DNA of 6,605 nucleotides from an uncultured Rickettsiales bacterium (GTDB taxonomy: Bacteria; Pseudomonadota; Alphaproteobacteria; UBA8366), in assembly GCA_913046825.1 (NCBI GenBank), contig CAJWTF010000177.1, positions 1 through 6,605 on the forward strand, given 5' to 3'. Every line of letters begins with the position of its first letter. Position 1 is the first letter of the stretch. The translations under genes and the position numbers were made by a program. This document shows positions 1 through 5,629 of the stretch, one piece after another. The notes beneath the pieces are model-generated. The model was not told the DNA's origin, ran no database searches, and saw only the letters and a list, made by a program, of their open reading frames with translations.

Positions 1-482
1 TGCTAATTTTAACTACGTCCGATGCATTTTTTGCATATTAAACTCATTAAAAAATAGGCTGGGTGCTGTCAGGCCGGACGAACGCAATCTCGTCTCAGTT
101 TAGCAATCAAATGTGGCGATTTATACAGTAGAAAGTTGCTGTCATTCGACTAGGGCAGCTTTTCTTTTTCCGTTAAAGCCCCCTCGTGAGATAAGATGAC
201 GTTCGTGATTGAAATGATTATGGATCGAAGCATTAATTGAGGCGAACTTCTGCGGGGTCTTTACGTCCTGGAATTTCGACAGAGCGCTTTTTATACTCCC
301 GCACCTCCACGATGTGCCTGCATCGAATTGCTTATAAGGGCGACCGGACAGTTTGCGCTGGCTTGCGCAAGTCTTTTTCGTTGACCCTCCATCTGTTGCA
401 GGACCTCCCTTGCGAGTGCTAGTTGCAAGATGCCAATTTCTGTCTGATTTTCAAACTAGTCGTTTGGCGGAAGCGAATTCAC
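1..482. other. Gene-free, relatively AT-rich region
   Basis: No open frame here gives a protein I recognise on either strand; the available frames are short, lack ribosome binding sites and overlap one another in several phases. Visible structure: the ATGC-N7-GCAT dyad at 22-36 (listed separately), a perfect 10-base palindrome CTTGCGCAAG at 362-371, and an inverted repeat CTTGC/GCAAG at 409-413 and 425-429. Two -10-like hexamers, TATACT (292-297) and TATAAG (333-338), could serve the cytochrome gene, but neither has a good -35 at 16-18 bases. The stretch is probably intergenic or decayed sequence, with its upstream partner gene outside the window. Confidence 0.6.
21..36. promoter_or_regulatory. 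Candidate LysR-type operator, left copy
   Basis: The sequence GATGCATTTTTTGCAT contains the dyad ATGCA-N5-TGCAT at 22-36, equivalent to ATGC-N7-GCAT with T23 and A35 in T-N11-A spacing, the known consensus form for LysR-family operators. It matches the dyad between the LysR gene and the allophanate hydrolase gene (2078-2093) at 14 of 16 bases. No gene starts close to it within the window, so it may control a gene to the left. The match is seen; binding by the LysR protein encoded here is inference. Confidence 0.4.
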
Positions 483-1062
483 ATGAAATATATTTTGGTG
501 GCGTGTGTCATTACCGTGTCTTCGATAACCCTTGGCGTGACAACGAATGCGCACGAAAACGCTACCGGTGTAGTTAAAGAACGTATGGGTCTTATGAAGG
601 GTCTCGGTAAATCGATGAAGGCCCTCGCGCGAATGATGCGGGGAGGCGATCCTTATGATGCCGACAAGGTCAAAGTGTTGGCTAAACAGCTAGGCGATCA
701 CGGTAGCATCACCCTCACAAAACTGTTTCCGGAAGGCAGTCTGCAGAAGCCTACCGAGGCGCGCCTGGAAATTTGAGAGTTGGGAGAGGTTTTCCGCCTT
801 GGCAGAGCAGCTGACCGACTATGCCAAGGCCTTGGAAGAAGCGGCGGACAATGAGATGGCAATGTCACGATCAGGCATGGACAGAAGCATTATGGGCCAA
901 GGCAGTGGCAGAGCAATGGGGTCCGGTCGCGGCCCCATTATGCCGGGAAATACCAAAGGACCATCGCCTGAGCACTTGACCGAGATGTCGCCGAAAGTGG
1001 CATTCATGCGCATTGCGCGTAATTGCTCCGGCTGTCATCGAGTGTTCCGGCAGGAAAAATAG
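483..1062 (+). pseudogene. Cytochrome c' (c-556 type), frame broken near 774
   Basis: Cytochromes c' are periplasmic four-helix-bundle haem proteins with the haem bound near the C-terminus; some bind NO or act in electron transfer. ATG 483 begins a Sec signal peptide with likely cleavage after TNA (residue 23), preferred over TTG 423, which would place 20 polar residues before it. A weak ribosome site GGCGGAAG lies at 467-474. Residues 24-97 match the family start (VKERMGLMK) and end with ARLEI, then TGA at 774-776. The +1 frame continues the family directly from 775 (ESWERFSALAEQL) through to CSGCH at 1024-1038 and TAG at 1060-1062. The usual I-W pair is lost at the join, so a 2-base deletion in an ancestral ATT TGG GAG is the simplest cause; a read error or recoding is possible. 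A rebuilt protein of about 190 residues exceeds the usual 150 because of a Met/Gly-rich insert (856-987) between the last helices. Family assignment is firm; functional status is uncertain. Confidence 0.8.
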
Positions 1063-1147
1063 GATAAAGGCGATTGAGGCTTACTGGCATCTTAGTTTGA
1101 TATGTCTCACGTCCGCTTATAGCCTGCGCTCCGTTATGCAAATGGTT

Positions 1148-2056
1148 TCAATCACATTCGTATAGGCTTTGAAAATGCTCTATTAGTTGATGAGCAAAGC
1201 GTGCGGCAGCAACCGGCATTGTGCGCCCGCGAAGCTGGCCAAAATAGAGTAGACCCGGCGGAACATCTTGCGTGGCGACTGGTCTGCTGACAATTTCTAA
1301 ATCATCGTTACCCGCCGGCAAACCGATGGGAATCTGAAATGCAATTATATTTTCGGCGATCGCGTGGCTCCGCAAGAACTCAAAACTATCGGATACGACA
1401 ACAGGATCTAACGACAGAGATGTCCGGCGAATAGCGGATTCTAGCAATTGCCGTACCCCAAATTCTTCTGTCGGAAGTGCCAAGGGAAATTGGAGACATT
1501 GCCGCAACCGAAGTCTCTCCTTCGCCGCCAGCGGATGGCCCTTGGCCATCACCGCATGCAATGGTTGTCGAATTTTTAGTAAGGTCTGAAATTCAAATAA
1601 GCGAATTGGCTCGAAGACAAGCAATAGATCCGCACTGAAGTCCGTAAGGGCTTGCTCTGCGGCCGCCCGGTCACGCAGCAATACACTAAATGTTACCGCT
1701 GGATGCTCTTTACGATAGACAGCAATTTGATCCGGCAGAAAGAATGACAAAAGCGCCTGACTACAGGCAATAGAAACGTGGCCACGCCGCTCGCCGGTCA
1801 AATCAGCGATCTGACTCTTCACCCTTTCCATATCGGTGAGTTGCTCGCGGATGTGATGGATCAAGATTTCGCCAGCTGTGGTGAGGCGCACCCCGCGGGC
1901 GAGACGTTCAAAAATGGGTACGCCGAGTTCCTCTTCCATAGCCAGGATTCTGCGGTTAAGGGCCGTAGATGTGATTGCAAGCGTTTCCGCTGCCTTTCTT
2001 ATCGAACCGGCCCTAGAAACAGCGTCGATATAAGTCAAAGGAAGAAGGTGTCTCAT
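1148..2056 (-). CDS. LysR-family transcriptional regulator
   Basis: This 302-residue protein has the standard LysR length and layout: an N-terminal winged helix-turn-helix at about residues 4-63 (GSIRKAAETLAITSTALNRR followed by the wing motif FERLARGVRLTTAGE), a linker helix at about 64-90, and a periplasmic-binding-protein-like effector domain from about 92 to 295. The start fits the family, since the helix-turn-helix must begin within the first few residues. No clear Shine-Dalgarno sequence precedes it. It is divergent from the allophanate hydrolase operon and converges on the cytochrome gene, with 85 bases between their stops and no clear terminator. Divergent LysR genes usually control the neighbouring operon and themselves; AtzR, beside atzDEF in Pseudomonas sp. 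ADP, is a functional parallel. That this protein is an AtzR orthologue is not claimed: the effector is unknown, with a ureide or nitrogen signal as an inference. A likely operator and promoter lie at 2077-2134. Confidence 0.93.
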   Translation of the reverse strand: MRHLLPLTYIDAVSRAGSIRKAAETLAITSTALNRRILAMEEELGVPIFERLARGVRLTTAGEILIHHIREQLTDMERVKSQIADLTGERRGHVSIACSQALLSFFLPDQIAVYRKEHPAVTFSVLLRDRAAAEQALTDFSADLLLVFEPIRLFEFQTLLKIRQPLHAVMAKGHPLAAKERLRLRQCLQFPLALPTEEFGVRQLLESAIRRTSLSLDPVVVSDSFEFLRSHAIAENIIAFQIPIGLPAGNDDLEIVSRPVATQDVPPGLLYFGQLRGRTMPVAAARFAHQLIEHFQSLYECD

Positions 2057-2076
2057 TGCAAGGACTTGCCCATTAG

Positions 2077-2095
2077 TGATGCGTTTTATGCATCA
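2077..2095. promoter_or_regulatory. Candidate LysR operator between divergent genes
   Basis: A perfect dyad TGATGC-N7-GCATCA lies 20 bases from the LysR start and 80 bases from the hydrolase start. Its core ATGC-N7-GCAT places T2080 and A2092 in the T-N11-A pattern typical of LysR-family sites. It falls just downstream of the predicted LysR promoter, which would suit autorepression, and upstream of the hydrolase gene, where it could activate. A near copy lies at 21-36. The dyad is seen directly; its binding protein is inferred from position. Confidence 0.55.
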
Positions 2096-2105
2096 GATAG
2101 AGCCA

Positions 2106-2134
2106 ATAATATCAGTATTCAGGAGCGCTCACAA
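2106..2134 (-). promoter_or_regulatory. Candidate sigma-70 promoter for the LysR gene
   Basis: Read on the minus strand, TTGTGA (2129-2134) and TATTAT (2106-2111) are separated by 17 bases and match the -35 and -10 consensus at 4 and 5 of 6 positions. Transcription would begin near 2099, giving a leader of about 43 bases that contains the 2077-2095 dyad. This geometry fits negative autoregulation. It is prediction from consensus only. Confidence 0.4.
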
Positions 2135-2163
2135 TTGATCTAGTCGCATTTGTACGATGATTT
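2135..2163 (+). promoter_or_regulatory. Weak candidate promoter for the hydrolase operon
   Basis: TTGATC (2135-2140) and TGATTT (2158-2163) have a 17-base spacer; the -35 matches 4 of 6 bases, while the -10 is poor, as often at activator-dependent promoters. The start would be near 2170, leaving only a few leader bases before ATG 2176, which also lacks a clear Shine-Dalgarno sequence. An alternative -10 is TAATAT (2107-2112), without a convincing -35. The true start site is undecided. Confidence 0.2.
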
Positions 2164-2175
2164 TGCAGATGTAGC

Positions 2176-3999
2176 ATGAGTAACGACCTTCCATTCGATT
2201 TACACTCATTAAGAGCCGCCTATTCCTGCGGCCTCGACGTCGCCGAGGTCGTAGAGGAGGTTTATCGGCGGATCGAGAATGTGGGCGACCCTGGCATTTT
2301 TATCGCGGTCCAAGACCCAGAAGTCGTTCTAAAGGAAGCGGCAGCCCTCGACCGCGCGCTTCTTGAGGCTATGCCTCTTTGGGGCATCCCCTTCGTTGTG
2401 AAAGACAATATTGATGTTGGGGGGATGCCGACGACGGCGGCTTGCCCTGATTTTGCCTACGAAGCCAAGGAAGACGCCTTCGTCGTCGAACGCCTCAGGA
2501 AGGCCGGCGCGCTCTTGATTGGCAAAACCAATCTGGATCAGTTCGCGACGGGCCTGGTTGGGATGCGAACACCCTACCCGGCACCCCGCAATGCTATCGA
2601 TCCAGAAGTTGTGCCAGGCGGATCCAGTTCCGGCTCTGCCGTCGCGGTCGCGCAAGGCTTGGTTACATTCTCGCTCGGCACGGATACGGCGGGATCGGGA
2701 CGCGTACCGGCTGCATTGAACGGCATCGTCGGACTAAAACCTTCGCTCGGTGCATTGTCCAACCGCGGCGTTGTTCCGGCTTGCCGGACGTTGGACTGCA
2801 TATCGATATTTGCGCTGTCCGCTGACGACGCATTCGATATTCTGAAATCGACCGCGGCACATGATTCCCGAGATGCGTACTCGCGAGTGTACCCGGCGTT
2901 TCGGCGAAGCGGCATACAATCTCAACTTCGTGTGGGCATACCCGCTAGCGGAACCATCCGGTTCTTCGGCGATAAGTTCCAACAAAAATCATTCGACCAG
3001 ACTATCGACACGCTTCGCAATCAGGGGGCCGAAGTCTCAGAAGTCGACTTTCAACCTTTCTACGCCGTGGCGGAGCTCCTATACGACGGCCCTTGGGTGG
3101 CTGAACGCCACACGGTCATCGAAACGCTCTTGGCGCAAAATCCCGACGCCGTGCACCCTGTAACCCGCCAGGTTACCGAGGTCGCGCAGCAATTCTCCGC
3201 GACGGATACCTTTCGCGCGATATACCGGCTGCGGGAATTGTCGCACGAGATTACAGCGGCGATGGCGGAACTCGATCTTATCTGCGTGCCCTCGGTTCCT
3301 ACGTTCGTAACGCGGATGGAGATCGAAAACGATCCCTTCGGTCCGAACGCGCAGCTCGGAACCTATACCAACTTCGTCAATTTGCTGGATCTCTGCGCCA
3401 TTACCGTACCGGTTACTCAACGTGAGGATGGCCGCCCCGGCAGTGTTACGTTGATCGGCTCGGCTGGTCGCGACAGCGCGCTCGCGGCCCTTGCCGCCTC
3501 CCTCCAAGAGACAACAAGACCGCCGCTCGGTGCGATGACATGGCCGTACCCGGAACCCGCTTGCGTCGACTGTAATCTGGACGCGGATGAACTCGCCATC
3601 GTCGTAGTCGGCGCTCACATGTCGGGACTACCTCTCAATAGTGAGTTGACCCGCTTAGGTGCACGATTTCTGCGCGACACGATGACGCTTCAGAAATACA
3701 AACTCTTTAAACTTGCCGGCGACCCGCCTGCACGGCCAGGTCTCGTTCGGGATGCGGAAGGGTCAGCGATTGCTGCTGAAGTTTGGGCCTTGCCCAGCCA
3801 AGCCGTCGGCAAATTCCTTCAAAGCATACCCGCACCCCTCGGCATAGGGTCGATTTTTCTCGAGGATGGTTCGACCGCGCTTGGGTTTCTCTGCGAAGCG
3901 ATCGCGGTGAAAGACGCCGAGGACATAACCCATTTTGGAGGATGGCGGGCATACCTCGCCTCTCCCTCATCCAACTTGCAACCTGACAAGGAGCCCTAA
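2176..3999 (+). CDS. atzF: Allophanate hydrolase (AtzF type)
   Basis: Cytoplasmic enzyme that converts allophanate to ammonium and CO2, the final step of biuret, cyanuric acid and carboxylated-urea breakdown. Its 607 residues match the known size of AtzF. The amidase-signature domain covers about residues 10-450: catalytic Lys76 in GIPFVVKDNID, the cis-Ser in PGGSSSGS (147-154, probably Ser150) and nucleophile Ser174 in GTDTAGSGRVPA. Spacings of 74 and 24 residues agree with the Ser-cisSer-Lys triad. A second domain at about 470-595 (VVGAHMSGLPLN, FLCEA, FGGWRAYL) is the allophanate hydrolase C-terminal domain, which separates it from ordinary amidases; His481 is a plausible functional residue there. 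The in-frame stop at 2158 and fit to the family N-terminus support ATG 2176, though no good ribosome site is seen. It is first in an operon with an ABC importer and divergent from the LysR gene. No urea carboxylase is adjacent, so allophanate probably comes from biuret or a related ureide. The enzyme call is strong; the pathway is inferred. Confidence 0.93.
   Translation: MSNDLPFDLHSLRAAYSCGLDVAEVVEEVYRRIENVGDPGIFIAVQDPEVVLKEAAALDRALLEAMPLWGIPFVVKDNIDVGGMPTTAACPDFAYEAKEDAFVVERLRKAGALLIGKTNLDQFATGLVGMRTPYPAPRNAIDPEVVPGGSSSGSAVAVAQGLVTFSLGTDTAGSGRVPAALNGIVGLKPSLGALSNRGVVPACRTLDCISIFALSADDAFDILKSTAAHDSRDAYSRVYPAFRRSGIQSQLRVGIPASGTIRFFGDKFQQKSFDQTIDTLRNQGAEVSEVDFQPFYAVAELLYDGPWVAERHTVIETLLAQNPDAVHPVTRQVTEVAQQFSATDTFRAIYRLRELSHEITAAMAELDLICVPSVPTFVTRMEIENDPFGPNAQLGTYTNFVNLLDLCAITVPVTQREDGRPGSVTLIGSAGRDSALAALAASLQETTRPPLGAMTWPYPEPACVDCNLDADELAIVVVGAHMSGLPLNSELTRLGARFLRDTMTLQKYKLFKLAGDPPARPGLVRDAEGSAIAAEVWALPSQAVGKFLQSIPAPLGIGSIFLEDGSTALGFLCEAIAVKDAEDITHFGGWRAYLASPSSNLQPDKEP
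3988..3993 (+). promoter_or_regulatory. Strong ribosome binding site deciding the binding-protein start
   Basis: AAGGAG lies 7 bases before ATG 4001 and within the last codons of the hydrolase gene. It supports 4001 over an in-frame ATG at 3935, which would put 22 extra residues ahead of the Tat motif. The site is much stronger than those of its operon neighbours, consistent with binding protein being made in excess over enzyme and permease. Confidence 0.8.
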
Positions 4000-4000
4000 C

Positions 4001-5617
4001 ATGAAACGTCGTGTATTTCTTAAGAATGTCGGCATAACCGCCGGCGCTTCGATGATCCCCTTCCTGAAGTATTTACCGGCCGAAGCGGCGGGACCAACCG
4101 ATACGCTCGTCGTCGTCTCGGGTCACGGTATCAATAGTTTAGATCTGCATCGTAAAGGTACGAACCGGCCGAGCTATCAAGTAACCGTGAATATCTACGA
4201 CCGTCTGGTTCGGTTTGGGGTGAAGAAACTTTCGGACGGATCGCTTGCTTACGACTCAGCAAAAATCGAGCCTGAGGTCGCGGAGTCCTGGACCGTCTCA
4301 GAAGATGGAAAGTCTCTGACGTTCAAGATTAATCCGAAGGCGAAATTCTGGGACGGCACACCGGTTACCGCACATGATGTGAAATGGTCATTCGATCGCG
4401 CCGTCAGCTTAGGCGGCTTTCCCTTCGTGCAGATGAAGGCGGGCTCTATGACAAAACCGGAACAGTTCGTCGCGGTCGACGATATGACGTTCCGTATCGA
4501 TATTCCGGCTCCCTCAAAACTGACTTTGCCCGATTTGGCCGTGCCGATTCCGTTCATCATCAACTCTAAACTCGTCAAGAAGTACGTGACCGACAAGGAC
4601 CCGTGGGGAACGGAGTTTCTACACAAGAATCCGGCTGGTTCGGGGGCCTATAAGCTAGCTCGTTGGGACCCAGGTCAACAGTTCGTCTATGAGCGGAACG
4701 AAGAGTGGGCGCTTGGCCCGCAACCCGGCGTTAAGCGGGTCATTGTTCGGGAGGTGCCGTCAGCCGCGACGCGCCGCGCGCTCACCGAACGCGGAGATGC
4801 GGATCTCTATATGAACGTGCCCGCTAAGACTTCGAAAGAATTCAAGGACGGCGGCAAGCTCTCGGTCTCCGGCGCGCCAATCGATAATTGTCTGCACGTC
4901 TTAGCCCTTAACCTAAAGCACAAGCCATTCGATAACGTGAAAGTCCGCCAAGCCGTCGCCTATGCCCTACCTTACAAGGATATCATATCGGCGGCTGCCT
5001 ACGGTCGTGGCGTTCCCATGTACGGCGGCAAAGATAAGACGCCCGCCGAAGTCACGTGGCCCCAGCCTTTTCCCTACGACACCGATCTGGACAAGGCGAA
5101 GGCGTTACTCGCCGAAGCGGGGTTCAAGGACGGTTTTGAGACGACACTCTCCTTCAACCTTGGTCTCGCGGATTGGCAGGAAACGACGGCGCTCCTGATC
5201 CAAGAATCGCTCGCAAAAATAGGTATCAAGGCGAAGCTCGATAAGATTCCGGGCGCCAATTGGCGCACGGCCGCTTTGGTCGAAAAGCGGTTGCCCATGC
5301 ATCTTGAGAACTTCGGCGGTTGGCTCAACTATCCAGACTACTACTTCTTCTGGGCCTACAAATTCGGCCACCTCTTTAATTCGTCGAATTATAAGAGCCC
5401 AGAAATCGAGAAGTTGGTCGACGAGACGCTGCATATGCAGGTAAGCGATCCGATGTACGCGGCGAATGTCAAAAAGATGATTACGATTGCCTTCGAAGAC
5501 GTTCCGCGCATACCGCTCTATCAGCCTTATCTGGACTCAGCGATGCAGAAAAACGTTTCCGGTTATGCATCCTGGTTCCACCGGCAGCTTGACGTTCGCT
5601 CCATATCCAAGGGCTGA
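4001..5617 (+). CDS. ABC transporter substrate-binding protein, family 5 (SBP_bac_5), Tat-exported
   Basis: Periplasmic receptor that captures a solute and passes it to the DppB-type permease next door. The 538 residues fit the dipeptide/oligopeptide/nickel/opine-binding family. The N-terminus carries a twin-arginine motif, KRRVFLK (residues 2-8), a hydrophobic stretch at about 9-25, and an AEA-type cleavage site near 27-30, so export is probably folded, through Tat. Family landmarks follow: NIYDRLV (64-70), PEVAESWTVSEDGKSLTF (91-108), and FWDGTPVTAHDVKWSFDR (116-133). The start at 4001 is fixed by AAGGAG and the signal peptide. It begins one base after the hydrolase stop, indicating co-transcription and probably translational coupling. 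The family name does not fix the ligand: members bind peptides, sugars, opines, metals and other small compounds. Linkage to allophanate hydrolase suggests biuret, another ureide or an amide, an inference that needs binding data. Confidence 0.93.
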   Translation: MKRRVFLKNVGITAGASMIPFLKYLPAEAAGPTDTLVVVSGHGINSLDLHRKGTNRPSYQVTVNIYDRLVRFGVKKLSDGSLAYDSAKIEPEVAESWTVSEDGKSLTFKINPKAKFWDGTPVTAHDVKWSFDRAVSLGGFPFVQMKAGSMTKPEQFVAVDDMTFRIDIPAPSKLTLPDLAVPIPFIINSKLVKKYVTDKDPWGTEFLHKNPAGSGAYKLARWDPGQQFVYERNEEWALGPQPGVKRVIVREVPSAATRRALTERGDADLYMNVPAKTSKEFKDGGKLSVSGAPIDNCLHVLALNLKHKPFDNVKVRQAVAYALPYKDIISAAAYGRGVPMYGGKDKTPAEVTWPQPFPYDTDLDKAKALLAEAGFKDGFETTLSFNLGLADWQETTALLIQESLAKIGIKAKLDKIPGANWRTAALVEKRLPMHLENFGGWLNYPDYYFFWAYKFGHLFNSSNYKSPEIEKLVDETLHMQVSDPMYAANVKKMITIAFEDVPRIPLYQPYLDSAMQKNVSGYASWFHRQLDVRSISKG

Positions 5618-5625
5618 CCAAGCCC
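5611..5625 (+). promoter_or_regulatory. Small inverted repeat between binding-protein and permease genes
   Basis: GGGCT (5611-5615) and AGCCC (5621-5625) can form a 5-base stem with a 5-base loop that spans the stop codon and most of the 12-base gap before ATG 5630. There is no T-tract, so it is not a terminator. Stem-loops after binding-protein genes in ABC operons are known to stabilise the upstream message, but this one is short and may be chance. Confidence 0.25.
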
Positions 5626-5629
5626 CGTT

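Noticed and set aside
132..169. Possible rho-independent terminator with a T-rich tract at 160-169.
   Set aside because: The stem is only GCTG/CAGC (138-141, 156-159) with a 14-base loop and needs a bulge to extend; no gene ends just upstream within the window.
233..482. Minus-strand frames, including a 25-codon frame at 233-310 with protein-like composition, as a decayed gene.
   Set aside because: No recognisable protein family, no start context, and the pieces are in different frames; too short to support a pseudogene call.
237..577. Short overlapping plus-strand frames of 61 and 74 codons before the cytochrome gene.
   Set aside because: No family resemblance, no ribosome sites, and the second overlaps the cytochrome signal peptide in another frame.
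2057..2072. Sigma-54-like element on the minus strand (GG-N10-GC with TTGCA) before the LysR gene, recalling the sigma-54 promoter of atzR.
   Set aside because: Its GC lies two bases before the LysR ATG, so transcription would start inside the coding sequence and miss the start codon; no later start keeps the helix-turn-helix. The -24 half also fits poorly beyond GG.
1778..2143. 121-codon plus-strand frame opposite the LysR gene.
   Set aside because: It is the antisense shadow of a clear LysR helix-turn-helix region and has no recognisable product.
3079..3618. 179-codon minus-strand frame inside the hydrolase gene.
   Set aside because: The hydrolase coding frame is unambiguous with family motifs on both sides; the antisense frame has Arg-rich shadow composition.
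3935..4000. Upstream in-frame ATG for the binding protein at 3935.
   Set aside because: It would bury the Tat motif 22 residues in and lacks the AAGGAG site that precedes ATG 4001.
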